In this document: positions 18,600-30,900 of the stretch, piece by piece | Numbering within the stretch: the stretch's first letter is position 1 | How the letters are laid out: the number at the start of each line of letters is the position of its first letter | Source: Stomoxys calcitrans | Taxonomy: Eukaryota; Arthropoda; Insecta; Diptera; Muscidae | Assembly: GCF_963082655.1 (NCBI RefSeq) | Contig: NC_081555.1 | Coordinates: 145,746,517-145,810,516 of the forward strand | Direction: 5' to 3' | Length of the DNA: 64,000 nucleotides | The notes under the pieces: model-generated | Told to the model about the DNA's origin: nothing | The model's database searches: none | The model's input: only the letters and a program-made list of their open reading frames with translations | Made by a program: the position numbers and the translations under genes

Positions 18600-19800
18600 A
18601 AGGAGCTGCTCCCATCCTCAATCCTCTATTCCATCGCCTGATGTCGCATAGCCGCAGCTGCGTCACACTAAATATGTATGTCAATGGGTCGGTTATCTAG
18701 AATAGTCTCCAGTGCTCCAGTCCCACTATGTTGCTATGGTCCTTATGTTGCACTTTTTCAACTTTTTTGCACTTTTTAAATTGACCCACCTTCGTCTTTC
18801 TCGTGAACAGGCATATTTCAGTCTTCTCTGAGTTAACATTGAGACCTCTGGGTCTAGCCCAGTCGTGTACCATCTACAAAATCCTTTCAGCCCTTCTGCA
18901 TATCTGGTTCGGATCCTTACCCCGTCTACATAGTGCCCAACATCTGTGAGACTTCTGTTTCGGATCCTTACCCCATAAAAGTATTATAACATCATCTGGG
19001 TACCAGTTGGGTTCATATCCCTCCTCAGTCAACATCTGAAATAGGTCATTTATGGTAGTCTCCCATAGGAGTGGCGACAAAAAGCCCCCTTAATGTATGC
19101 ACTTGTTCCTTAGCATATGGTTTATCCAGTCTCCAAGGACCCGGTCCATCCTAGACTGGTCTAAGGGTTGGATCAGTGTGTCGTTCCTCACATTGCCAGA
19201 CTTTCGGAGTATATGCAAGTCCTAGACATACTGTGGAAATAGAGGCCAGCTGTGGCGCCAGATAGTCGGCCTACTTTTGTAGTAACGACGTCGGGTTCCG
19301 GTTGACTTAAATGGTTTGAAGGTCCTCAAGGCTTCCTTGACCATAATTCCGTAGTGATAAACCTTCGATCAACCTCCTTAATTCAAGATTCCGGTGTCTC
19401 TTTGAGTCCCATCGTATCGTGGGAAAAATGAGTTTTCATCGAAAGCCTCAACATGCCATCCATTGTCTCTGCTCCTAATCCCATGTCGTCTATTAACGTT
19501 TCAGTTTGGACATGGGTTTTTGAGAGAAACTTTTTCATTTTGGTGGCGTCATTAACACTATCGCCTTGTTCGCAGAAAAGCTTCAAGGAGACACATTTCG
19601 TCATTCTGATAATCTTATTCTGTTCCTTGAGCCGTGTATAATACACATCGCAATAAACATCCGCTTTTTTACGATATGCTCTGTTAAGTCTGCGGACCTC
19701 TTTCCTAATATTGCTAATCTCCCCGGTCATCCAGGGTTTTTCTTGGGCTGATTTTCTTTCTCGAAGAGGACAACTATTTTCGAAAGACCCCACTAGTGCA
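18600..19800 (-). pseudogene. R1/LOA-type non-LTR retrotransposon remnant (minus strand)
   Basis: Broken reverse-transcriptase pieces are readable on the minus strand. 'SPLLWETTINDLF...YPDDV' (18874-19080) is the catalytic YxDD block with A replaced by P. 'GKDPKQK' follows. Upstream at 19383-19793 is the endonuclease-RT linker, with 'EKPWMTGEISNIRKEVRRLN'. Frameshifts and stops separate them, so the copy is dead. A related fragment lies at 30710-30880. Clade assignment is tentative. Confidence 0.7.
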
Positions 19801-20358
19801 TTGAAAGAATTGCGCCTCTGTTGACATTGAAAGAATTGCGCCTCTAGAAGTTCAAGAAGTCAAATCGGGAGATCGGTTCATATGGCAGCTCGATCAAAAC
19901 ATAGACCCATTTAGCCCATTTACAATCCCAACGACCTACACTAATAAGAAGTATTTGTGCAAAATTTCAAACGCCGAGCTTTACTCTTTGGCAATTTAGA
20001 ATGCTTTCGATAGACAGATGGATGGAAAACGGATCGGACTATATGACAGCTATATCTAAATATGGTCTGATAAACACCATGCTCGGTTCGGAAACCAGGA
20101 GGCATTTATCGGCTTAGAATCCTATAACAGAAAATCGGTCCATGTGCCAGCTAAATCCAAATATAGTCCGATCTGGACTATATTTAAGTCGGGCCCCTAG
20201 TGCAATTCACTGTTTAAAATTTCAGTTAAAAAATCGAAGGAAAAATACGGCTTTTAATGGGTTAAGACCCTAAACTACCTGATCGGTCTATATGGTACAA
20301 TAGTTTTATCTAAATGAGGTCCGATTTGTCGCATTCAAGAACTTTACCTGTGTATGGA
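19801..20358. repeat. Fragments of A- and B-family monomers
   Basis: 19805-20010 resembles the terminal part of an A copy ('cgacctacactaataagaagtatttgtgc'). 20040-20330 resembles B-type monomers ('atggtctgataaac', 'ccatgtgccagctaaatcc'). No gene is seen. Confidence 0.65.
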
Positions 20359-22125
20359 AACAAGTAAAAGCGTGCAAAGTTCGGCCGGGCCGAATCTTAT
20401 ATACCCTCCACCATGGATCGCATTTGTCGAGTTCTTTTCCCGGCATCTCTTCTTAGGCAAAAAAGGATATAAGAAAAGAGTTGCTCTGCTATTAAAACGA
20501 TATCAAGATATGGTCCGGTTCGGACCACAATTAAATTATATGTTGGAGACCTGTGTAAAATGTCAGCCAATTCGTATAAGAATTGCGTCCATTGGGGCTT
20601 ACGAAGTAAAATAGAGAGAACGATTTATATGGGATCTGTATCGGGCTATAGAACGATTCAGACCATTATAAACACGTTTGTTGTTGGTCATGAGAGGATC
20701 CGTCGTACAAAATTTCAGGCATATCGGATAATAATTGCGACCTCTAGGGGTCAAGAAGTCAAGATCCCAGATCGGTTTATATGGCAGCTATATCAGGTTA
20801 TGAACCGATTTGAACCTTATTTGACACAGTAGTTGAAAGTAAAAATAAAATACGTCATGCGCCCTCTAAAAGCTCAAGAAGTCAAATCCCCAGATCTGTT
20901 TATATGACAGCTATATCAGGTTATCGACCGATTTCAACCATACTTGGCACAGTTGTTGGATATCATAACGAAATACTTCGTGCAAAAATGCATTCAAATC
21001 GGATAAGAATTGTGCCCTCTAGAGGCTCAAGAAGTCAAGACCCAAGATCGGTTTATATGGCAGCTATATCAGGTTATGAACCGATTTAAACCATACTTGG
21101 CACAGTTGTTGGGTATCATAACAAAACACGTCGTGCGAAATTCCATTCCATTCGGATAAGAATTGCGCCCTCTAGAGGCTCAAGAAGTCAAGACCCAAGA
21201 TCAATTTATATGGCAGCTATATCAGGTTATAGGCCGATTTGAACCATACTTGGCACAGTTGTTGGATATCATAACAAAACACGTCGTGCACAATTTTATT
21301 CTGATCGGATAAGAATTGTGCACGCTAGAGGCTCAAGAAGTCAAGACCCAAGATCGGTTTATATGGCAGCTATATCAGGTTATGAACCGATTTGAACCAT
21401 ACTTGGCACAGTTGTTGGATATCATAACAAAACACGTCGTGCAAAATTTCATTCCTATCGGATAAGAATTGCGCACTCTAGAGGCTCAAGAAGTCAAGAC
21501 CCAAGATCGGTTTATATGGCAGCTATATCAGGTTATGGACCGATTTGAACCATACTTAGTACAGTTGTTGGATATAATAACAACACACGACGTGCAAAAT
21601 TTCATTCTGATCGGGTAAGAATTGCGCACGCTAGAGGCTCAAGAAGTCAAGACCCAAGATCGGTTTATATGGCAGCTATATCAGGTTATGGACCGATTTG
21701 AACTATACTTGGCGCAGTTGTTGGATATCATAACAAAACACGTCGTGCAAAAATTCATTCCAATGGGATAAGAATTGCGCACTCTAGAGGCTCAAGAAGT
21801 CAAGATCCAAGATCGGTTTATATGGCAGCTATATCAAAACATGAACCGATATGGCCCATTTACAATACCAACCGACCTACACTAATAAGAAGTATTTGTG
21901 CAAAATTTCAAGCGGCTAGCTTTACTCCTTCGGAAGTTAGCGTGCTTTCGACAGACAGACGGACGGACGGACGGACAGACGGACGGACATGGCTAGATCG
22001 ACATAAAATTTCACGACGATCAAGAATATATATACTTTATGGGGTCTTAGACGAATATTTCGATTAGTTACAAACAGAATGACGAAATTAGTATACCCCC
22101 CATCTTATGGTGGAGGGTATAAAAA
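20359..22125 (+). mobile_element. Full-length A-family element with 153-bp tandem core (HINE/DINE-like candidate)
   Basis: The left terminus is 'aacaagtaaaagcgtgc' followed by the palindrome TTCGGCCGGGCCGAA and 'ataccctccaccatgg'. The right terminus is 'gtataccccccatcttatggtggagggtataaaaa'. Between them, 'cagctatatc' recurs at 21061, 21214, 21367, 21520, 21673 and 21826, an exact 153-bp period. A (GACG)n tract lies at 21955-21985. There is no coding gene. A terminal palindrome plus central tandem repeats recalls non-autonomous Helentrons, but the family is not proven. Confidence 0.75.
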
Positions 22126-22465
22126 TATGGATGTATGCCAAATTTCTGCACAATTTTTCAATAATTGAAGTCTAGGTCGTCTTAGATTTTTACAAGAACC
22201 AAAAATATATCTTCAGGGTGCGCCAGAGAAGCTTAACGGATGTTAAATGAGCCATTATGGTTCAAATGAATTTAAAACCCGATTTAACTGCCAAGGAAAC
22301 CGATCTTCAGATTTGATTTCTTGAGCCACTAGAAGGTGCAATCAACACCCGATTTGGCTTAAATTTTGAACGTAGTGAACCGTCCATAACTTGGCGTATC
22401 TTCTATATATTTGAAAAATCGTTTAAACAACGTGTCATATGCAATCTATGGTGGAGGGTATAAAA
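22126..22465 (+). repeat. Diverged relative of the A/B repeat ends
   Basis: It shares 'gtcgtcttagatttttac', 'gatttgatttcttgagccac' and a terminus 'atggtggagggtataaaag' with the A family, but is heavily decayed. Confidence 0.55.
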
Positions 22466-23479
22466 GTTTGTTTTTTATCAATACCATAACCGCTTTCAGC
22501 AGACCAATATAGTCAAAGGAGTTTTAAGCCATGTCTGACTTTGATACACCTAAACAATTGATACATGCTGTAAGTTGAAGTTACTAACACATGTTCCTCA
22601 GTTAATCCTAATATGAATGCAATACCCTTTCTAATCCACTGCTTAAGATCTCCTAAGTCCCGCAATACCAAAAAAAACCCTTATAAAATAATAAATAATT
22701 AAAATCCAATTTTAATAGTTTCCAACAACCGACACATCTTACTTCATTTAACATTATTTGGCAAAGTTTTTAATTCCAAACACATTGCCGTTCCAAATCC
22801 CTTGCAAAAAATAACTGCAATTGTTTACAAACAAATTGTTGTACTTTGTTCAGGCCAAACGTCGTCACATATTGGAAATGAAGCATAAAAGTGGTCACAA
22901 GGAGACCACAATAATTTATGTAAAACAATTCATGAAAAAGGCCAAGGTTACCCATCGCTCTCTCTCTCTCTCCCTATCCGCGTTACGCATTTGCCACACT
23001 TCAACTCATTTTTTGGCGATTAGTCCAGTAGTGTCTTCCAAACGGCAAAATTTTTTGGCATCTGTAGGCTTTCTCAGTGAAATGCCATGACGTCTGCAGC
23101 CATAAAATCAACGAAAGCGAAAATTCCAAAATTTATTTAAAGCACGCAAATATTTCGCATAATCTCCACAGGGGAGCTTTGTCTACTAGGCTTTCTTGGA
23201 AATGTATAAACAAACGATATATATTTGCCTTATTTTTTCCTTTTTTTTAGACTGAGTGTGGGGATTTTTTTTGGTTTTTTTTTTGGCACCATAAATAAAT
23301 GGAATAAGTTAAAATTGAATTTGTGCAGTTTTCAATGTTGTTTTATAGGACTCGGGAGCACAAAAAACTACTTACATAATCTGTGGATAAGTCAAATGAA
23401 TAAAAATTGGTTTTTGAGGCGAGGAAATGAAGACAGGGCATTTAGAATTATTGGGCAGGATAAAAGTTAGATAGAAAAA
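22466..23479. other. Apparently unique intergenic DNA
   Basis: I see no gene with recognisable protein features. It contains a (CT)n run at about 22958-22972 and T-rich tracts near 23240-23285. Short frames here lack support. Confidence 0.4.
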
Positions 23480-24325
23480 TTAATTTTTTCACAGAATAAT
23501 GAATTTTTCATGGCAAAAGGAATATTTCATAGAAAAATGAATTTTTCATAGAAAAATGAATTTTTCATAGAAAAGTGAATTTTTCATAGAAAAATTAGTG
23601 TTTTCATAGAAAAATGATTTTTTCATAGAAAAATGAATTTTTCATAGAAAAATGAATTTTTCATAGAAAAATGAATTTTTCATAGAAAAATGAATTATTC
23701 ATAGAAAAATGAATTATTCATGAATTTTTCATAGAAATATGAATTTTTCATAGTAAAATGAATTTTTTCATAGTAAGAAGAATTTTTTCATAGAAAAATG
23801 AATTATTGATGAATTTTTCATAGTAAAATGAATTTTTTCATAGAAAAATGAATTTTTCATAGAAAAATGAATTTTTTCATAGAAAAATGAATTTTTCATA
23901 GAAAAATGAATTTTTCATAGAAAAATTAATTTTTCATAGAAAAATGAATTTTTCATAGAAAAATAAATTTTTCATAGAAAAATTAATTTTCATAGAAAAA
24001 TTAATTTTCAAAGAAAAATGAATTTTTCATAGAAAAATTAATTTTTCATAGAAAAATGAATTTTTCATAGAAATATGAATTTTTGAAAGAAAAATTAGTT
24101 TTTCATAGAAAAATGAATTTTTCATAGAAAAATGAATTTTTCATAGAAAAATTAATTTTTCAAAGAAAAATTAATTTTTCATAGAAAAATGAATTTTTCA
24201 TAGAAAAATGAATTTTCCATAAAAAAATGAATTTTTCATAGAAAAATGAATTTTTCATAGAAATTTTCATTTTTCATAGAAAAATGAATTTTTCATAGAA
24301 AAATTAATTTTTCATAGAAAAATGG
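23480..24325. repeat. 19-bp minisatellite (CATAGAAAAATGAATTTTT), about 44 copies
   Basis: The unit CATAGAAAAATGAATTTTT recurs every 19 bp (for example 23528, 23547, 23566) with point variants and a few indels. Each unit contains AAAAAT and ATTTTT separated by 2 nt, so every unit is a near-palindrome. The array ends about 100 bp before a TACCC-family terminus. Confidence 0.92.
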
Positions 24326-24482
24326 TCTCTTGATCATCCTTGTTCGGTTCCTAGAAGCTTAAATATTTGCTTGTTTGACAAAAATTTGGTATTACTCATT
24401 TTGTGTAAATTTTTAGCACAATCCATGGTGGTGGGTTCCCAAAATTCGAGCCGGCCGAACTTAGCACGCTCTTTCTCTTGTT
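24326..24482 (-). repeat. Decayed repeat-family terminus
   Basis: It reads 'ccatggtggtgggttccc', 'gagccggccgaacttagcac' and 'tctcttgtt', a degenerate version of the palindromic end seen at 26650-26706. Confidence 0.7.
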
Positions 24483-25193
24483 ACATTTAACACCCACATT
24501 TTCAGTTGTAGCGCCACTTAAAAATAATAACACCAAATATAAATACAAATCAATAAATCTCTATAAATGTTTCGAACCCAAAAAATTGATGCGTTGCTAT
24601 TGAACACAAGTGGTGGTATTGGTGATGGCTATGATTTCAAACGCAGTCCTCTGTGATAATTTAATTTATTTGGGGTAGACACTGTAATAGTCAATCGTCT
24701 GGATGAGTGATTTTGCCAAGTGTTAGGGCCATGGGAAACATGAAAGCCAAATACGTTTTTCATTCATAAACAAGTCCAATGATTGATGTCCCAATGAAAT
24801 TCTTAAATTACAAACTTTGTCAAGCCACAATGATTATGGCAATAATGGTGGTGGGCTGAGTGATTTATCCTTATTATGGCCTTCAATAGTCATAAGGAAA
24901 GAGATGGAGAAAGAGGGTGCAAACTGGGTAAACAGTTTTACCACCATCAAAGTTAGCCAACCGCGTAAATGTCTAACTAATATTAATGGAATATTAACCA
25001 TAGCTAAGTGTCATCTATGGTGGCTGGCAAAAATTGTTGTTAATGAAAAGATTTAAAATTTCTCCTCTGGGATTTAGTATTCTATTACATTTCATCGTTT
25101 GCAGCATTGCTTGGCTAATATTATTCTAAGCTAATAAAATCTTCAAGGAATTATTGTGATGCCAACAGCTTTCTAGCGTTCTATTTTAGTCTC
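24483..25193. other. Apparently unique intergenic DNA
   Basis: I see no gene, RNA or repeat that I can support. Confidence 0.4.
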
Positions 25194-26706
25194 TTTTTAT
25201 ACCCTCCACCATAAGATGGGGGGTATACTAATTTCGTCATTCTGTTTGTAACTACTCGAAATATTCGTCTGAGACCCCATAAAGTATATATATTCTTGAT
25301 CGTCGTGAAATTTTATGTCGATCTAGCCATGTCCGTCCGTCTGTCCGTCCGTCCGTCCGTCCGTCCGTCCGTCCGTCCGTCTGTCTGTCGAAAGCACGCT
25401 AACTTCCGAAGGAGTAAAGCTAGGCGCTTGAAATTTTGCACAAATACTTCTTATTAGTGTAGGTCGGTTGGTATTGTAAATGGGCCATATCGGTCCATGT
25501 TTTGATATAGCTGCCATATAAGCCGATCTTGGGTCTTGACTTCTTCAGCCTCTAGAGTGCGCAATTCTTATCCAATTGGGATGAAATTTTGCACGACGTG
25601 TTTTGTTATGACATCCAACAACTGTGATAAGTATGGTTCAAATCGGTCCATAACCTGATATAGCTGCCATATAAACCGATCTTGGGTCTTGACTTCTTGA
25701 GCCTCTAGAGTGCGCAATTCTTATCCGATTGGAATGAAATTTTGCACGACGTGTTTTGTTATTATATCCAACAACTGTGCCAAGTATGGTTCAAATCGGT
25801 ATATAACCTGATATAGCTGCCATATACACCGATCTGGGGTCTTGACTTCTTGAGCGTCTAGAGTGCGCAAATCTTATCCCATTGGAATGAAATTTTGCAC
25901 AACGTGTTTTGTTATGACATCCAACAACTGTGCCAAGTATGGTTCAAATCGGTCCATAACCTGATATAGCTGCCATATAAACCGATCTTGGGTCTTGACT
26001 TCTTGAGCCTCTAGAGTGCGCAATTCTTATCCGATTGGAATGAAATTTTGCACGACGTGTTTCGTTACGATATCCAAAAACTGTGCCAAGTATGGTTCAA
26101 ATCGGTCCATAACCTGATATAGCTGTCATATAAACCGATCTTGGGTCTTGACTTCTTGAGCCTCTAGAGGGCGCAATTCTTATCCAATTTGAATGAATTT
26201 TGGCACGTAGTATTTTGTTATGATATCCAACAATTGTGCCAAATATGGTTCAAATCGGTTCATAACCTGATATAGCTGCCATATAAACCGATCTGGGATC
26301 TTGACTTCTTGAGCCTCTAGAGGTCGCAATTATTATCCGATTTGCCTGAAATTTTGTACGACGGATTCTCTCATGACCATTAACATACGTGTTTATTATG
26401 GTCTGAATCGGTTTTTAGCCTGATATAGCTCCCATATAAATCGATCTCTCTATTATACTTCTTGAGCCCACAAAGGACGCAATTCTTATTCGAATTGGCT
26501 GACATTTTACACAGGTCTCCAACGTATAATTTAATTGTGGTCCAAACCGGATCATATCTTGATATCGCTCTAATAGCAGAGCAAATCTTTTCTTTTATCC
26601 TTTTTTTGCCTAAGAAGAGATGCCGGGAAAAGAACTCGACATATGCGATCCATGGTGGAGGGTATATAAGATTCGGCCCGGCCGAACTTAGCACGCTTTT
26701 ACTTGT
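25194..26706 (-). mobile_element. Full-length A-family element, inverse orientation
   Basis: This is the inverse of the 20359 copy. It starts 'tttttataccctccaccataagatggggggtat', has a long (CCGT)n tract at 25330-25380, and contains six monomers at exactly 153-bp spacing (25528, 25681, 25834, 25987, 26140, 26293). It ends with the palindrome TTCGGCCCGGCCGAA and 'cttttacttgtt'. No gene is present. Confidence 0.8.
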
Positions 26707-26860
26707 TCAAAATATTAATTAATTTTTAATTTATTCACAAATATTTATTTTAATTGAACTATGGCGAAATGATAGCATTTTGTGAGGAAACGAAAATGAC
26801 GCAATTTTCCTAAATGGATTAAGGGATTATTGGCAAAAATAGAAAATTGCAAATGTAAAA

Positions 26861-28022
26861 AACAAGTAAAAAGGTATTAAGTTCGGCGGGGCCGAACTTT
26901 GGATACCCGCCACGGGTATATGTGTAAACCACCTTTCGTCATAATCCGATGAAAAATGCATAATTTATGCCTCCATAGTAGCATTATCCAAATACGGTCC
27001 GATTTGAACCATATTCGGCACAGACATTGAGTGTTCTAATAAATATATGCCATTGTTCAATTTTGTAGATCAAAACAATGGTCTTTTTGGTAGCTATATC
27101 CAAATCTAAACGGACCAGAGGCATATACGAAACGGATGTCGAAAAGCCTAACATAAGTCACTGAGTCAAATTTTCCGGGGCCAAGACCTTAAATCGAGAG
27201 AACGATCTATAGGGCAGCTATATCCAAATCTAAACGGACTTGAGCCTAATTGAAGAAGGATGTCAAAGGGCCTAACACAAATCACTATCCCCAATTTTGG
27301 CAACATCAGACAATAAATGATATAGCCCACATATAGACCGATCCGCCGATTTAGGGTCTTAGGCCTATAAAAGCCACATTTATTATCCGATTTTACTGAA
27401 ATTTGGGACAGTGAGTTGTGCAAGGCCCTTTGACATTTTTCTTGAATTTTGCACAGATCGATCCAGCTTTGGATATAGCTGTCATATAGACCGATCTCTC
27501 GATTTAAGGTTCTGGGCCCTAAAAAAGACTTATTTATTGTCCGATTTCATTTAAATTTCGGACAGAGAGTTGTGTTAGGCCCTTCGACATTCTTCTTTAA
27601 TTTGGCCCAGATCGGTTCAGATTTGAATATAGCTGCCATATAGACCAATCTCTCAATTTATAGTCTTGGCCCCATTAAAGGCACATTTACCATCCGATAT
27701 GGCTTAAATTTGACACAGAGACTTATGGTAGGCTTTTCGATATTCGTGTCGTATGTGGTTCAGATCGGTCTATATTTGGATATGGCCACCAAAAAGACCA
27801 ATATTTTGTTCTACAAAATTGAACAATGACTTGTACGTATTAGACCTCTCAATATCCGTGTCGAATTTGGTCCAAATCGGACCATATATCGCTAAAGCTG
27901 ATATGGGGGCATAAATTATGCATTTTTTTCCGGACTATGACAAATGGCGGTTTACATATATACCAGAGGTGGTGGGTATCCAAAGTTCGGCCCAGCCGAA
28001 CTTAACGCCTTTTTACTTGTTT
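26861..28022. mobile_element. B-family element with the palindromic terminus at both ends
   Basis: The left end 'aacaagtaaaaaggtattaa' + 'gttcggcggggccgaac' and the right end 'gttcggcccagccgaac' + 'ttaacgcctttttacttgtt' are inverted copies of each other. The interior holds B monomers ('ttaaatcgagagaacgatc', 'catatagaccgatctctcg'), with the interior orientation switching. This looks like a fusion of two half-elements. Confidence 0.7.
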
Positions 28023-28180
28023 TTCTATCAGTGCATACCATCCAAAGACTTTTTCGGTCCTTCAGAATTGCTGAGTCGGACTTCTTCCTTACTTTATTTT
28101 AGTTGGCTATGACAGAATATTTGTTCCACTAGCCGAACGTAGAATAGCTTTCCAAGCGCCTCGATCTTCTGAGCTCATTC

Positions 28181-28421
28181 TATTGGGTTGCCCAAAAAGT
28201 AATTGCGGATTTTTTAAAAGAAAGTAAATGCATTTTTAATAAAAAATAGAATGAACTTTAATCAAATATACTTTTTTCTACACTTTATTTCTAAAACAAG
28301 CTAAAAGTAACAGCTGATAACTGACAGAAGAAAGAATGCAATTAAAGAGTCACAAGCTGTGAAAAAATTTGTCAACGCCGACTATATGAAAAATCCGCAA
28401 TTACTTTTTGGGCAACCCATA
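28181..28421. mobile_element. Mariner-type MITE, copy 2 (inserted in the RTE LINE)
   Basis: It has ends GGGTTGCCCAAAAAGTAATTG / CAATTACTTTTTGGGCAACCC with TA flanks, in opposite orientation to copy 1. The LINE reading frame resumes on the other side. Confidence 0.82.
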
Positions 28422-29721
28422 AAATCTCGGACATCAAGTTTCGAGGTGTATCCCACAAGTTGATCTTGCCATCGGGCTTTTGGTCTTCTCGGTTTGCGTG
28501 TACCACCGTATTTGCCTTCATAAGACTTATTTGCTGGAGCTTCTTCATCCATTCTGACAACCTGACCTAGCCAACGCAGCCGTTGTATTTTGATGCGTGT
28601 AACTATGCTATCGTCGTCATACAGCTCATACAGCCAACTTTCCCAACTTTTTCCATGTTCTTTATCTGCTCGGTTGTGCAAGGCTTTTTGGGAGTTGAAA
28701 CCATGCATTTCGTCTTATCTCCATTTACAGCCAGACTTATTTTCACTGACTCTCTTTCGATTCTTTCAAAGGCTGCAGTTACTACTTCCGGTGACCGACC
28801 TATGATATCGATGTCGTCGGCATAGGCGAGTAGCATGTGTTCTCTTGTGATTAGTGAGCCGTATCTTTTCACATCTGCATCTCGTATAATCTTCTCCAGC
28901 TGGATATTAAAGAGATCACATGATAGGCTGTCTTCTTGTCTGAAACCTCGTTTGGTATTAAATGGTTCGGAGAGATTCTTTCCTATTCTTACTGAGGAAC
29001 GCGTGTCAGCAAGTGTCATCCTGCAGAGTCTTATTAATTTTGCAGGGAAACCAAACTCAGACATGGCTTGAAATACCTTTGAACGTTAAGGAGTATCGAA
29101 GGCGGCTCTGTAGTCAACAAAGAGATGGTAGGTGTTGATTTTTCCTTCTCGGGTCTTTTCCACGATTTGGGGCAGTGTGAATATCTGGTCTTGGGTGGAT
29201 TTACCAGGTCTAAAGCCGTATTGATAGGGCCCAATTTTCTCATCGACTTTCAATTTTAATCTTTCACACAGTACGCTCGAGAGTATCTTGTATGCGATGG
29301 GGAGGAGACTTATTCCTCTGTAGTTGGCACATTCCGTCTTGTCTCCTTTCTTGTGTACGGGACATAGTATGCTGAGGTTCCAATCATCGGGTATGCGTTC
29401 TTCTAGTCCAGATTAGTCGGGTCACTGCTACTTGCACTTCTTTCTGACTAGGAGGTTAAAAATTCTATACCATCATCAAGAATTGGTTCTGCGGTATCCT
29501 CTTCGCCGCCAACGTCGGACACTAGCAGTTGGGTAAAATGTTCTTTCCATATCCTCAGCATGTTATCTATGTCAGTTACCAAATTTCCTTCTTTGTCCCT
29601 GCAGGAGGATCTGCCTGCATCAAAGCCATCGGATTGATATTTAATTCTTTGGTAGAATTCCCGGACTTCATACTGACTCCTGTACATCTCAATTCGCTCA
29701 CACTCACGTTTTTCCATTTCT

Positions 29722-29902
29722 TTTTTATACCCTCCACCATAAGATGGGGGGTATACTAATTTCGTCATTCTGTTTGTAACTACTCGAAATATTCTTTTTT
29801 TGCCTAAGAAGAGATACCGGGAAAAAAAACTCGACAAATGCGATCCATGGTGGAGGGTATATAAGATTCGGCCCGGCCGAACTTAGCACGCTTTTACTTG
29901 TT
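29722..29902 (-). mobile_element. Minimal 181-bp A-family derivative
   Basis: It retains only about 70 bp of one end ('tataccctccaccataagatgg...actcgaaatattc') joined directly to about 105 bp of the other end ('tgcctaagaagagat...acttagcacgcttttacttgtt'). All monomers are deleted. It is clean and flanked on both sides by LINE sequence. Confidence 0.8.
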
Positions 29903-30660
29903 CTTTCTGCGGAATAGACGTTTCTCCTCTCTCCTTTTCTCCCGATACCTCTCTTCATCTGGCGCGTTGCTACTGATTGCAGGCTTGCTTTATATGCAGC
30001 ATTCTTGGCCACAGTAGCATATCGACATATCTTGGTCGTACCATGGGTTTCTTAGAGGAGGCTTCTGGTACCCAAGTACGGATTTCGTCGCATTTTCCAT
30101 GGAGTGGGCAATAGTTTGCCACTGCGCCATTATATCATCGAAACAAGGGGTTCTTTCATCAAGCAGTTGGGTCGGGAGTATGCCGCTGCCATTTGTTGTG
30201 TTTGCAGCTTTTCAATGTCCAGCTTCCGTGCAGTGCCAGATCGTACTTTCCTCGCCATGTTCAAACGGGTGCGAACCTTCGCTGCAACAAGGTAATGATC
30301 CGAATCTATATTCGCTCCACGGATCGATCGTACATCTAACACGCTGGATGAATGACTTCCATCTATCACAACGTGATCAATTTGGTTTCTCGTGTTTTGA
30401 TCGGGTGACAGCCTTGTGGCTTTGTGAATATATTTATATTGAAATCTGGTGCTACTAACTACCATGTTTTTAGCCGCGGCGAAATCTATCAGCCTCAACC
30501 CATTACTGGACGTTATCTCGTGGAGGCTTAATTTTCCGACTGTTGGACCAAAAATGTCTTCCTTCCCTATCTTCGCATTAAAATCTCCCAGAACGATTTT
30601 TATAGCATGGGCGGGGCAGCGGTCATATCGGTCGGACTTCTTCCACTTAGTTGTATTTTA

Positions 30661-30900
30661 AGATCGACAGATTCAATGTCCTCCTCTGTCAAGGAGTGGC
30701 TATGAAATGCCTCCTGTGGCCCAGTTCCACTTTGTTGCTTATACTTAAATCATAAGACCCACAAGTTAACCACCCATTCCTTATCATGTGGTTTATCCAG
30801 TCTCTTTTTCATCATGCCAGTAATGGTATGAGTATTAGATAAGCCCCTTCAATGGCAATGCATACGGCCAAATTCATTGGAAGATTCTTCCAAACGCAAT
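30661..30900 (-). pseudogene. Second fragment of the R1/LOA-type LINE
   Basis: 'catgtggtttatccagtctc' and neighbouring sequence match the remnant at about 19110-19140 ('catatggtttatccagtctcc'). It has no reading frame. Confidence 0.5.

Larger units (their letters stand above)
28023..30660 (-). pseudogene. RTE-type LINE remnant, interrupted twice
   Basis: On the minus strand, an endonuclease piece (30130-30498; 'NQIDHVVIDGSH', 'NIDSDHYLVAAKVRTRL') is followed by a linker (29448-29740), an RT core (28603-29243; 'GFRQEDSLSCDLFNIQLE' and 'LLAYADDIDIIGRSPE') and the C-terminal domain ('IKIQRLRWLGQVVRMDEE', 28382-28708). Frameshifts separate the pieces. A MITE splits the 3' part at 28181-28421, and a 181-bp A-family mini element sits at 29722-29902. 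The copy is dead and older than both insertions. Confidence 0.85.

Noticed and set aside
22821..23090. 89-codon frame in unique DNA
   Set aside because: No domain, no promoter, contains a (CT)n-encoded serine-leucine tract; indistinguishable from chance.
23480..24325. Regularly spaced repeats resembling a CRISPR array
   Set aside because: The 19-bp units are contiguous with no unique spacers, and the host is a eukaryote. It is a minisatellite.
25323..25517. Frame encoding repeated TDGRTDGR peptides
   Set aside because: It comes from the GACGGACG microsatellite inside the A-family repeat; the same artefact occurs near 21960.
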